A DNA stretch of 10,977 nucleotides from an uncultured Collinsella sp. (GCA_900547505.1 URGY01000045.1:1-10977), one strand, 5' to 3'; counted from the stretch's first letter, positions 1 through 8,065 are shown. Numbers and translations: made by a program. Notes: generated from the sequence alone by a model not told the origin.

Positions 1-46
1 TACACAAGGCTATTCGTCGGCAGCGTCAGATGTGTATAAGAGACAG
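1..46 (+). other. Illumina Nextera adapter (not genomic)
   Basis: Bases 14-46 are the Nextera read-1 transposase adapter: TCGTCGGCAGCGTC followed by the 19-bp Tn5 mosaic end AGATGTGTATAAGAGACAG. Bases 1-5 (tacac) match the end of the P5 primer. Bases 6-13 (AAGGCTAT) fill the i5 index slot and match the index I recall as S520 of the Nextera XT v2 set. An open frame through the adapter reads MCIRDR, a recurrent artefact in predicted proteins. Genomic sequence starts at base 47. Confidence 0.98.
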
Positions 47-260
47 GTATTTGCTCGCCTGCGAGCGCGCGGGCTTTACTCCCGAGGAATGTGCCGTGGT
101 CGAGGATTCGCGCAACGGCTGCGTCTCGGGCATTACGGCTGGCTGCCACGTCTTTGCCGTTCCTGATATCGTGCCGCTGCCGCAGGACGTGGTGGATGGC
201 TGCGAGGCCGTGCTCGATACGTTGTTCGACCTGGCGGCGGCGGTCAAGGCCGTGCGCTAG
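47..260 (+). CDS. HAD-superfamily hydrolase, C-terminal fragment (5' end missing)
   Basis: About 70 residues remain of a HAD-family phosphatase or phosphomutase. What is visible: the segment CERAGFTPEECAVVEDSRNG followed by a Gly/Ala-rich stretch and FAVPD matches the motif III/IV end of subfamily IA enzymes (beta-phosphoglucomutase, phosphoglycolate phosphatase and similar). The acidic ED of VVEDS is where these enzymes bind Mg2+. The catalytic Asp nucleophile and the cap domain lie upstream and are cut off by the contig end. Family members remove phosphate from small sugar or metabolite phosphates in the cytoplasm; the substrate cannot be told from this piece. The true start is outside the window; the adapter-encoded ATG at base 30 is not a start. 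The gene converges on the LacI-type gene, with a terminator between them. Confidence 0.8.
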
Positions 261-300
261 ACAATTGCGGTGTTGAAACGAGCAATTGCCCACGTTTGCG

Positions 301-346
301 CTCAAGCAAAAGGGGTCCGGCAATGGTCGGGCCCCTTTTGCTTGAG
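301..346. terminator. Bidirectional hairpin terminator between convergent genes
   Basis: A perfect 15-bp stem (301-315 with 332-346, CTCAAGCAAAAGGGG and its complement) continues inward through CCG/CGG with G-T wobbles to a short loop. The A-run and T-run lie inside the stem rather than after it, so it can serve either strand. It lies 40 bp after the HAD stop and 27 bp after the LacI-type stop. A weaker 7-bp hairpin (CAATTGC at 262-268 with GCAATTG at 282-288) lies just before it. Confidence 0.8.
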
Positions 347-373
347 TGGTGACTTAGCATACTTGCGGGCGTG

Positions 374-1486
374 CTATAGATACGCACCGAGGTTGATGGC
401 CGTGGCGTCGGTCTGGCTGCTTGCCTGGGTGCTGGCGCGTTCCAGCAGGAACGGCCGCACGAGTTCTTGGCGGTTGATGTCCTCGATGGCCGTGACTGCG
501 GTGACGGTGCGCGCGGCAGAGCCGATGTGGACGTGCTTGGGCTTCGCCGGCGCCTTGTTCTCGATTTGCTCCATCAGCAATTGAACGCCCTTGCGGCCAA
601 TCTCGTAGCCCGGGGGCGCTACCGTAGTGAGCGGGACCGATCCGCTCCAAGCGAGTGGGTTGCCATCGCAACCTGCTACGCGTACTTGCCCGGGGACAGA
701 GATGCCCTTGTCGACCAGCGCCGAGATAACGCCCGAGGCCAACACGTCGGTCAGGCCGACGACAAAATCGGGGCGTTCGTTCGCGGGGCGCTCGGCGATT
801 TGGGCACCGATGCCGTAGCCGTCGGCAGCGGTATTCCATTCGCCGGCGTCGATGACTTCGATCTTGATATCGGGGTGCAGAGCGAGGGCCTTGTGAATGC
901 CAAGCACACGTAGGGTGAGCTGCATAAATGCTGCTCGGCCGACGACGACAATATGGTGCGCGCCGCGGGCGATGGCGAGTTCGGCAATGATGCGACCCTG
1001 GGCCTCGTTGTCGGCGGCCACGTAGTAGCCGGGCTCGGAGCAATGGATGTCCAGGTGGACGATCGGCACGGGCATCTTGGCCATGGCGGGGTGCCAGTCG
1101 GGGGATGCCATGGGCTGAACCATGACGCCGGACATTTGGGTGCCCATAAAGTAGCGCAGGTAATGGTCCTCGAGAATATCGTCGTTATCGGCGTTGGCGA
1201 TGAGCAGGTCGTAGCCGTGCTTGCGGGCCTCGTTGTGGGCGCCGCTGGCGATTTGGAGCGAAAAGCCGTGATCGAGACGGGGGAGCACCAGGCCAAAGGA
1301 CTTGGTGGCGCCGCCCGCGAGCTGACGGGCGCTTTGGTTGGGCAGGTAGCCAAGGCGATTGATGGTCTCGTTAATGAGCTTGAGGGTCTCGGGGCGCAGC
1401 TTTTCGGGGTGGTTGAGCGCGTTGGAAACCGTGCCCAGCGAAACCCCGGCCTCGCGCGCGACGTCGCTGATTTTTACCTTTGCCAT
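374..1486 (-). CDS. LacI-family transcriptional repressor
   Basis: A 370-residue cytoplasmic DNA-binding regulator of normal LacI/GalR length. Residues 5-25 (ISDVAREAGVSLGTVSNALN) are the classic LacI helix-turn-helix. The following segment, RLGYLPNQSARQLAGGATKS, holds the hinge helix that inserts in the operator minor groove. The rest is a periplasmic-binding-protein-like sensor fold, including VVGLTDVLASGVISAL and VRVAGCDGNPLAWSGSVPLTTV. The ligand is probably a sugar or sugar derivative, but no residue fixes which. I chose the ATG at 1486 because MAKVKISDVA is the canonical beginning and AAAGGGG lies 7 nt upstream; the frame is open to 1933 but that extension runs over the neighbouring promoters and into glmS. 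The C-terminal tail after TAIEDINRQELVRPFLLERAS is longer than the family core and Ser/Thr/Ala-rich. No sugar operon adjoins it, so its target is probably elsewhere, or itself. Confidence 0.93.
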   Translation of the reverse strand: MAKVKISDVAREAGVSLGTVSNALNHPEKLRPETLKLINETINRLGYLPNQSARQLAGGATKSFGLVLPRLDHGFSLQIASGAHNEARKHGYDLLIANADNDDILEDHYLRYFMGTQMSGVMVQPMASPDWHPAMAKMPVPIVHLDIHCSEPGYYVAADNEAQGRIIAELAIARGAHHIVVVGRAAFMQLTLRVLGIHKALALHPDIKIEVIDAGEWNTAADGYGIGAQIAERPANERPDFVVGLTDVLASGVISALVDKGISVPGQVRVAGCDGNPLAWSGSVPLTTVAPPGYEIGRKGVQLLMEQIENKAPAKPKHVHIGSAARTVTAVTAIEDINRQELVRPFLLERASTQASSQTDATAINLGAYL

Positions 1487-1521
1487 AGCGGCCCCTTTGA
1501 TGCGTTTCAAGTACAAGCCAG

Positions 1522-1530
1522 ATTGTAGCA
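1522..1530 (-). promoter_or_regulatory. Extended -10 promoter of the LacI-family gene
   Basis: On the minus strand bases 1530-1522 read TGCTACAAT, an extended -10 (TGn plus TACAAT). It would start transcription around 1515, giving a leader of about 30 nt that carries the AAAGGGG ribosome binding site. No good -35 is present; that position is occupied by the stem-loop repeat at 1535-1580, which could influence the promoter. Confidence 0.5.
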
Positions 1531-1534
1531 TCCC

Positions 1535-1580
1535 AAACCTACCAAAAAGGGACAGGTTTATTTTGGCAGGTTTTATCTGG
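1535..1580 (-). repeat. Stem-loop repeat, copy A (CCTGTCC loop)
   Basis: Bases 1536-1580 match the reverse complement of 3718-3762 at 42 of 45 positions. The unit folds: 1535-1547 pairs with 1561-1573 with one A-C mismatch, leaving a 13-nt loop that reads TAAACCTGTCCCT on the minus strand. It sits at about -20 to -65 of the lacI-type promoter. No target-site duplication or coding capacity is seen. Confidence 0.75.
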
Positions 1581-1601
1581 GGAAACGCTGTTGCCAGCGC
1601 G

Positions 1602-1636
1602 ACCACCACGAAGGTGCCTGTCCCCTTTGTGGTGGT
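1602..1636 (+). repeat. Stem-loop repeat, copy C (related loop, different stem)
   Basis: Bases 1602-1614 (ACCACCACGAAGG) pair with 1624-1636, 13 bp with one G-T wobble, around the loop TGCCTGTCC. The loop shares CCTGTCC with copies A and B although the stem sequence is unrelated. It lies between the divergent lacI-type gene and glmS, 21 bp from copy A. Between the two, CGCTG-TTGC-CAGCG (1586-1599) is a small palindrome that could be a repressor site. Confidence 0.55.
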
Positions 1637-1664
1637 TTGGACCGGCTGGACGTGTGTGCATCGG

Positions 1665-1688
1665 GTGGTATCTAAGTTGAGATACCAC
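1665..1688. promoter_or_regulatory. Perfect 9-bp palindrome upstream of glmS
   Basis: GTGGTATCT (1665-1673) and AGATACCAC (1680-1688) are perfect inverted repeats separated by AAGTTG. A third GGTAT element follows in the imperfect palindrome CTGGTATATCAG (1691-1702). The arms are spaced like a dimeric repressor site and lie about 30-55 bp upstream of the glmS -10 hexamer. A hairpin role is also possible. The binding protein is unknown; GntR-type regulators often use GGTAT-type half-sites. Confidence 0.5.
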
Positions 1689-1718
1689 TTCTGGTATATC
1701 AGCTTGCGCTTGCGTGAG

Positions 1719-1724
1719 TACAAT
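1719..1724 (+). promoter_or_regulatory. Probable glmS promoter -10 hexamer
   Basis: TACAAT at 1719-1724 matches the sigma-70-type -10 at five of six positions. The -35 region 17 bp upstream (TATCAG, 1696-1701) is poor and overlaps the GGTAT palindromes, so an activator or repressor there could control it. The predicted leader to the glmS ATG at 1799 is about 70 nt. Confidence 0.4.
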
Positions 1725-1798
1725 ACTCGAACGTTATACGTCTCAGCGCCCCTTGTGCGTGGACGTCTTGCAGTCACGCGAACGAAGGGATTTATCTT

Positions 1799-3646
<1,848 letters not shown>

Positions 3647-3670
3647 TTGGTTCCGCCGTTCTAGCGACTA

Positions 3671-3709
3671 AGGCCCGGCTCCGCATCAAGACGGAGCCGA
3701 GCCTTTTTT
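3671..3709 (+). terminator. Rho-independent terminator of glmS
   Basis: Bases 3671-3683 (AGGCCCGGCTCCG) pair with 3692-3704 with one C-A mismatch around an 8-nt loop, followed directly by a run of six T (3704-3709). It starts 25 bp after the glmS stop. Confidence 0.92.
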
Positions 3710-3717
3710 GCATTTGA

Positions 3718-3762
3718 CCAGATAAAACCCGCCAAAATGAACCTGTCCCTTTTTGGCAGGTT
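3718..3762 (+). repeat. Stem-loop repeat, copy B (CCTGTCC loop)
   Basis: This is a 45-bp inverted copy of 1536-1580 (42 of 45 identical). Bases 3726-3737 pair with 3751-3762 with one C-A mismatch around the 13-nt loop TGAACCTGTCCCT. Its last two bases are part of the gntR-type stop codon. Read on the minus strand, the stem is followed by TTTT, so this copy may also terminate that gene. Copies A and B thus bracket glmS. Confidence 0.75.
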
Positions 3763-4492
3763 AGCGGAGCTTGCTGGTCTCGAAGTACTCGGGGAACTGG
3801 TCCAGAACCTCGGTTTGGTTGCGGAACATCATGTGCAGGTGCTTGCTGACCAAAAAGCTCGCTTCGATGGGGTCGCGACCGGCGATAGCGCGGCGAATCT
3901 GCTTGTGCTCGTTCACGATGTCCTGATTGTCGAGAACTTGCGTGGCGGCGCGCAGCCAGCGGAAGCGCTCCAGGTCGGCATTGGTCTCTTCGAGCCACGA
4001 CCACACGGTGCTGCGACATGCGATGCTAAAAATCATGTGATGCATGAGGTTGTCGCTCAAAAAGAAGCCGATGCGATCCTCTTCGGCCATGGCCTTTTCC
4101 TGCAGCACGATGGCGCGGTCGAGCTGCTCGATGCCGGCCGACGTGGCGCGCGCACAGCACTCCACAATCACCTGCTTTTCCAGATGCTCGCGGATGTAAC
4201 AAGCACTCTCGGCAAGGGTGAGGTTGATGGGTGAGACGTAGGTGCCGCTCTGGGGCACGGTGCGCACCAGGCCTTCCTGCGCCAAGCGAACCAAAGCCTC
4301 GCGCACGGGCGTGCGCCCCATATCCAGGTCGTCGCAAAGTTGCTTGACGCCCAGCTTTTCGCCCGGCTTGTAGTCCAGGTAGACGATTTTGCGTCGAATG
4401 GTGTGGTAGGACTGGTCCTGTAGGCTCGTTTCCTGCTCGCCGACGTGCATCGATTCTTCCATAGCGCCTCGCAACTGTTCTATCAAACTCAT
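3761..4492 (-). CDS. GntR-family regulator, FadR/FCD subfamily
   Basis: A 243-residue cytoplasmic transcription factor. Residues about 26-85 form the GntR winged helix: the KPGEKLGVKQLCDDLDMGRT segment, then PVREALVRLAQEGLV and GTYVSP. The C-terminal half is an all-helical FCD ligand domain with the spaced metal ligands usual there: Asp and His in DNLMHHMIF, His in NEHKQIRRAI and His in SKHLHMMF. Such domains sense small organic acids; the ligand here is unknown. The longest frame is given, but its ATG has no Shine-Dalgarno site. The in-frame ATG at 4462 (residue 11) has GAGG 4 nt upstream and suits a possible -10 at 4511-4506 (CATAAT), so it may be the true start. It is divergent from the YeiH-type transporter 163 bp away, the usual place for a local regulator. 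Confidence 0.92.
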   Translation of the reverse strand: MSLIEQLRGAMEESMHVGEQETSLQDQSYHTIRRKIVYLDYKPGEKLGVKQLCDDLDMGRTPVREALVRLAQEGLVRTVPQSGTYVSPINLTLAESACYIREHLEKQVIVECCARATSAGIEQLDRAIVLQEKAMAEEDRIGFFLSDNLMHHMIFSIACRSTVWSWLEETNADLERFRWLRAATQVLDNQDIVNEHKQIRRAIAGRDPIEASFLVSKHLHMMFRNQTEVLDQFPEYFETSKLR

Positions 4493-4655
4493 ATGTCAGT
4501 TGTTAATTATGCCGCGAATCAGCTCTCCGCGGTGGGTAATTCGGCTGTCGCCCGAGAACTATTGCGGCATCTTAGTCTGTGTTTGCGCAAGGCTGCGCTC
4601 AATGTTGCCGTATCATAAGCCGTCGCAAACGTGAAAGAGAAAGAAGGAATCCCAT
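4493..4655. promoter_or_regulatory. Divergent control region, gntR-type gene / YeiH-type gene
   Basis: It contains a possible minus-strand -10 (CATAAT, 4511-4506) for the regulator and a possible plus-strand -10 (TATCAT, 4611-4616) for the transporter; neither has a convincing -35. A small palindrome GCGCA-AGGC-TGCGC (4585-4598) lies just upstream of the plus-strand -10 and is the best operator candidate. The transporter RBS (AAGGA) is at the right edge. All promoter calls here are weak. Confidence 0.35.
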
Positions 4656-5690
4656 ATGCAACTGGCAAATATCGTACGCGAGCGCTGGAAAGGCGTCTTG
4701 TTCTGCCTGATCATCGCCATTCCCGCGACGTTGCTCGGCAAACAGGTTGAGGTGGTCGGCGGTCCGGTATTTGCCATCCTCTTTGGCATGGTCCTGGCGC
4801 TCGTCTTTCCCAAGAATCGTCGCGAACAGCTCGCCGCCGGTGTCACCTATACGTCTAAAAAAGTCTTGCAGTACGCGGTAATCCTGCTTGGCTTTGGCAT
4901 GAACCTCTCGCAGATTCTGTCCAAAGGCGCTCAGTCGCTGCCGATTATCGTGGCGACGATCTCGACCTCGCTTGTCATCGCCTTCGTGCTCTGCCGCGTA
5001 ATGAACGTGCCGGGCAAGATCGCGACGCTTGTGGGTGTGGGTTCGTCGATTTGCGGCGGTTCTGCCATCGCCGCGACCGCGCCCGTCATCGATGCCGACG
5101 ATCGCGAGATTGCCCAGGCTATTTCGGTCATCTTCCTGTTTAACGTTATCGCGGCGCTCGTGTTTCCGACGCTCGGCGGCATGCTCGGGCTGACCAACGA
5201 GGGCTTTGGCCTGTTTGCCGGCACCGCCATCAATGACACCTCGTCGGTAACGGCTGCGGCGAGTGCCTGGGACAGTATGCATCCCGGCGCCAATGTGCTC
5301 GAAAGCGCCACAGTGGTCAAGCTCACCAGGACGCTGGCCATTATTCCCATCACGTTGGCTCTCGCATGCTGGCAGATGCATCTGGCGCGCAAGGCCGGCG
5401 GCGACGCCAAAAGCACGTTCTCGCTTAAACGCGCGTTTCCCATGTTCGTGCTGTTCTTTGTGCTGGCGAGCGTAATCACCACGGTGCTTCAGCTTCCTGC
5501 ATCCATTACGGCGCCTATCAAGGAGCTGTCGAAGTTCTTTATTGTGATGGCTATGGCGGCTATTGGCTTTAATACCGATATCGTCGAGCTGGTCAAAAAG
5601 GGCGGCAAGCCCATCGCATTGGGCTTTTGCTGCTGGATTGGTATTGCGTGCATGAGTTTGGGAATGCAGCACGTGCTGGGAATCTGGTAG
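4656..5690 (+). CDS. YeiH/UPF0324 family membrane transporter (putative sulfate exporter family)
   Basis: A 344-residue integral membrane protein with about ten hydrophobic segments, normal for the family. Recognisable family blocks: GFGMNLSQIL (79-88), the glycine-rich GVGSSICGGSAIAATAPVID (127-146), GLFAGTAINDTSSVTAAAS (185-203) and ATVVKLTRTLAIIPITL (218-234). It resembles E. coli YeiH. Members are annotated as putative sulfate exporters, but for most the transported molecule is not proven, so substrate is open here. ATG 4656 has AAGGA 7 nt upstream and begins just before the first membrane segment (about residues 13-30). It is transcribed away from the GntR-type gene, which probably controls it. 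No downstream gene is close enough for an operon. The long open frame on the opposite strand is a shadow of this high-GC gene. Confidence 0.93.
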   Translation: MQLANIVRERWKGVLFCLIIAIPATLLGKQVEVVGGPVFAILFGMVLALVFPKNRREQLAAGVTYTSKKVLQYAVILLGFGMNLSQILSKGAQSLPIIVATISTSLVIAFVLCRVMNVPGKIATLVGVGSSICGGSAIAATAPVIDADDREIAQAISVIFLFNVIAALVFPTLGGMLGLTNEGFGLFAGTAINDTSSVTAAASAWDSMHPGANVLESATVVKLTRTLAIIPITLALACWQMHLARKAGGDAKSTFSLKRAFPMFVLFFVLASVITTVLQLPASITAPIKELSKFFIVMAMAAIGFNTDIVELVKKGGKPIALGFCCWIGIACMSLGMQHVLGIW

Positions 5691-5724
5691 AGAAGTAGCT
5701 TATTTGCGTGCTGGCGAGCGCATG

Positions 5725-5824
5725 CCTGCGGTGGAGCGATAGGAGCTCTTGCGGGTATGGCTTGTCCGCAGGTTGATAGGTCCCGAAGAGCTCTTATCGC
5801 CCCGCCAGGATGGCGATGCGGGGC
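5725..5824 (+). other. Highly structured intergenic segment (possible RNA element)
   Basis: A 19-bp stem with one G-T wobble and one bulged G joins 5736-5755 to 5782-5800 across a 26-nt loop. CCGCAGG in that loop (5766-5772) is exactly complementary to CCTGCGG just 5' of the stem (5725-5731), so a pseudoknot is possible. A second hairpin, GCCCCGC (5799-5805) with GCGGGGC (5818-5824), abuts it. There is no T-run after either, so a simple terminator is unlikely. It lies 35 bp after the transporter stop and 125 bp before the NtrC-like gene. I cannot match it to a known riboswitch class. Confidence 0.45.
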
Positions 5825-5948
5825 AACTCATATACTCGCAGGACGGCGGCTTCTGCCCTATAGTGTTTGGTGAGTAATATCGTTCAATTTTGAAACACTC
5901 GCCCGTGCGCCCGTCAGTGGCGGCGTGGCGCCGAGGACGGGGGGCAAT

Positions 5949-7166
5949 ATGAACAGTGACGCCAAGCTGCAAATCTTGATCGAGGCCTTGGCCGCTGCCG
6001 GGGCCTCGGCGTTGGCGATCGATGGGCATGGACACGTGGCGATTTCGACCATGGATGATGTCGCGCTCGAGCAAGATGTCGCGGCATTTGTCGCCGAGCG
6101 CCTGGGGCGCGTGGGTAACGGCACGCGCCTGGTGATGGGGCATGCGGGAGGGCGCTTGAGCCTCACGGTGCGTCCGGTCGTCAAGGAAGACGGCGCGCTC
6201 TGGGTGGTCGTAGTCCGCGAGGTGCGCGGTGTGGCGTCACACGCGGGCATTGAGTGGCTTAACGCAGATGAGGTCGAGGCGCGCTACGAGGCAAGCGCGT
6301 ACGGCATTGTCGAGGGTGCCGCTGCGGTCTCTGGCCCCGTCTGCGAAAGCTATGCCCGCGGCGTGCCCCTCATGTTGGAGGGCGAGCTGGGTGCTGGCCA
6401 GGCAGAGATTGCAAAACGCCTCTATCTGGATGGGCCTTATGCTGACGAACCCTTTGTGTCCGTGGCACTTGACGAGCTCACAGATCGCGGCTGGCGCCAT
6501 CTGCTCAAAAGCTCGGAATCGCCGCTGTTCCAGGCAAGGCTGACCCTTTGTATTGGCGGCTGGCATGCACTTTCGCCGCAGCGTCTGCGCGAGCTTGTCT
6601 CTACGATGACCGACACGGCGCTGGCCGCGCGTTGCCATGTGGTTCTGACGGCAAACGATGTGCCGGGCGGCGGCGAAAGCGATCAGGCCGCTTTTGTAAC
6701 CGAGCGCTTGGCGTGCGCAGTGAGTGTGGCGCCTGCGATTGCCGAGCAGGGTGGCGCATCGAAAAAGGTTGCGCAGTATTTGTCGTATCTGTCAGATGTC
6801 TTTGGAACTGCCGCTCCGAGTATGTCTGAGGAGGCTGCCTCGACGCTCAACGGCTATCGCTGGCCACGCAACTACCTGCAGCTTCGCGAGGTCTCGGAAC
6901 GAATCTATATATTAGTAGGGTCGGGTGTGGCGGAGCGCGCGGTGGCGGAGGAGGTGCTCGCCCAGGAGGACGTCATCAAAACCGCAACCTTTGGCACTCC
7001 GACACTCGACAGCGACCTGTATATCCTGCGCCCACTGACCGATACCGAACGCGACATCGCGCGGCTGGTCGTAGGCTACCTTCAGGGCAACCGGACCCGC
7101 GCTGCCGAGGTGCTGGGAATAAGCCGCACGACCCTGTGGCGCTTGCTGAAGGACGACGACCGCTGA
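5949..7166 (+). CDS. NtrC-like regulator with degenerate AAA+ domain and Fis-type HTH
   Basis: A 405-residue cytoplasmic protein. Residues 1-110 form an N-terminal sensor-like region of no clear family (possibly PAS-like). Residues about 120-320 align by eye with the AAA+ domain of sigma-54 activators, but key residues are changed: the Walker A site is GELGAGQ (145-151) with Gln for Lys; the Walker B site is TLCIGG (199-204) with Gly-Gly for Asp-Glu; no GAFTGA loop exists; and WPGNVREL has become WPRNYLQL (305-312), losing the sensor II Arg. Residues 366-402, LTDTERDIARLV to GNRTRAAEVLGISRTTLWRL, are an intact Fis/HTH_8 DNA-binding domain. It should therefore bind DNA but not hydrolyse ATP or remodel sigma-54 polymerase; TyrR is a precedent for a family member without GAFTGA. 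ATG 5949 follows GGGGGG by about 4 nt; an upstream GTG at 5925 is possible. A weak TATAGT -10 lies at 5859-5864. Confidence 0.72.
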   Translation: MNSDAKLQILIEALAAAGASALAIDGHGHVAISTMDDVALEQDVAAFVAERLGRVGNGTRLVMGHAGGRLSLTVRPVVKEDGALWVVVVREVRGVASHAGIEWLNADEVEARYEASAYGIVEGAAAVSGPVCESYARGVPLMLEGELGAGQAEIAKRLYLDGPYADEPFVSVALDELTDRGWRHLLKSSESPLFQARLTLCIGGWHALSPQRLRELVSTMTDTALAARCHVVLTANDVPGGGESDQAAFVTERLACAVSVAPAIAEQGGASKKVAQYLSYLSDVFGTAAPSMSEEAASTLNGYRWPRNYLQLREVSERIYILVGSGVAERAVAEEVLAQEDVIKTATFGTPTLDSDLYILRPLTDTERDIARLVVGYLQGNRTRAAEVLGISRTTLWRLLKDDDR

Positions 7167-7250
7167 GCGAGGCGCTCGTGACCGCATGCAGCGCGTGTGA
7201 TACAGTCCAAAGCAGTAATGTTTCGATTGCGTTACGGCGTGCGGGGGCGT

Positions 7251-7826
7251 ATGGCGGAGACTTCAAAACCAAATCGGGCTCGAAAGCCCACGGCGCCGGT
7301 CAACCGTCGCACGACTTCGCGGACGTGGGGCAAAAGCGCCTCAGGCTTCGACGGCTCGTTCAAGCGCACTAGATATGGCTATCCCTCGGCAAGCGCTCGC
7401 TTGGCCATGCAGGCCGAATCGTCGCTGTGGGTCCGTAAGCGTGTGGTGGGGTCAAAGCTCAAGCACGATGGAACGCTCGGCTTCATTAGCCGTGGCGCTG
7501 CTCGCCGTAGCGGCCTCAATCCCGCAGGCTGGCATCGCTATGTTCCGATCGCGGTCGTTGCCGCGATAGTCGCCATCGCGCTCGCGGCGCTTGGTTACGC
7601 CGGCGGCGGGGCCGACCTGAGTGCAATGTTCGGGCCTGCTGAGCTCGCGCATGCCGGCACGGAGCTTGTCGAGGGCGCTCAGGCCCAGACGGGCGTCGCG
7701 CCCCAGCGCGGTATCGTCGCGGCGGCCTCCACCATCGCCGACGCGCAAAAGGACGAGGACGAACAGGGCGACAGCGCCGAAACGACCCACGCGAACGAAA
7801 CGACGACAACTCCATCGGCAAGATAA
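7251..7826 (+). CDS. Single-pass membrane protein of unknown function
   Basis: I do not recognise this 191-residue protein. Residues 1-97 are strongly basic (many Lys/Arg, beginning MAETSKPNRARKPTAPVNRR), then one membrane segment at about 98-118 (VPIAVVAAIVAIALAALGYA), then about 70 residues that turn acidic and Thr/Ser-rich and look disordered. By the positive-inside rule the basic part is cytoplasmic and the tail outside. No cysteines, signal peptidase site or sortase motif is seen. ATG 7251 is preferred because GGGGG precedes it, though only by 3 nt; GTG 7197 or ATG 7218 in the same frame would lengthen it but lack a ribosome site. It follows the NtrC-like gene by 84 bp on the same strand and could be cotranscribed. 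A scaffold or envelope-associated role is only a guess. Confidence 0.6.
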   Translation: MAETSKPNRARKPTAPVNRRTTSRTWGKSASGFDGSFKRTRYGYPSASARLAMQAESSLWVRKRVVGSKLKHDGTLGFISRGAARRSGLNPAGWHRYVPIAVVAAIVAIALAALGYAGGGADLSAMFGPAELAHAGTELVEGAQAQTGVAPQRGIVAAASTIADAQKDEDEQGDSAETTHANETTTTPSAR

Positions 7827-7926
7827 GTTGCGAGTGGAGCAGCAAATTTGGAACGGGGCCTTTTAGCTGCCCAAGTGCCAGATGTCACCAGTGGCGCACC
7901 CGATGTCAGTCACCAACAGCGAGCGA

Positions 7927-8018
7927 GCCGCATTTGCGCCAAGGTGACGTGAAATGAGAGAGCGCTGACCTTTTGGTCGCGCCCTCGAAATTGAACGTCA
8001 GATTGGCGCAAATGCGGC
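7927..8018. repeat. Long nested inverted repeat (hairpin) in intergenic DNA
   Basis: GCCGCATTTGCGCCAA (7927-7942) is perfectly repeated in inverse at 8003-8018, and the arms continue after a 2-bp mismatch with TGACGT/ACGTCA (7945-7950, 7995-8000). Inside lies a second hairpin: GCGC-T-GACC, loop TTTT, GGTC-GCGC (7962-7982), extended by GAG/CTC. Upstream (7878-7915), ATGTCA occurs twice, each followed by a CACC-type sequence. It may be a terminator for both convergent neighbours or a small mobile repeat; no gene lies within 7827-8065. Confidence 0.7.
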
Positions 8019-8037
8019 CCGCGCAGCGTCAGCGGGG

Positions 8038-8059
8038 CCGCCGTTCGTTAGAACGGCGG
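8038..8059 (-). terminator. Tetraloop hairpin after the nitroreductase gene
   Basis: CCGCCGTTC (8038-8046) and GAACGGCGG (8051-8059) form a perfect 9-bp stem with a 4-nt loop, 6 bp beyond the nitroreductase stop codon. There is no T-run on the minus strand after it, so termination is likely only by position. Confidence 0.5.
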
Positions 8060-8065
8060 AACTAA

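Noticed and set aside
30..50. ATG at base 30 as the start of the HAD protein
   Set aside because: It lies within the Nextera adapter, so the protein is truncated at its 5' end.
1744..1798. AGCGCC in the glmS leader as a glmS ribozyme cleavage site
   Set aside because: Only about 55 nt separate it from the start codon, far too short for the ribozyme core, and the conserved core sequences are missing.
4599..5672. 357-codon open frame opposite the YeiH-type gene
   Set aside because: Very rich in Arg, His, Asp and Gln, as expected from an antisense frame; the plus strand has clear family motifs and a ribosome site.
5690..5948. Short open frames on the minus strand in the gap after the transporter
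   Set aside because: They have no ribosome site, extend antisense into the NtrC-like gene and show no recognisable protein character; RNA structure explains the region better.
7241..7310. tRNA-like stretch with CTTCAAAACC and a small GGGC/GCCC hairpin
   Set aside because: There is no GGTTCGA T-loop, no acceptor stem and no D-arm, and it lies inside the coding frame of the membrane protein.
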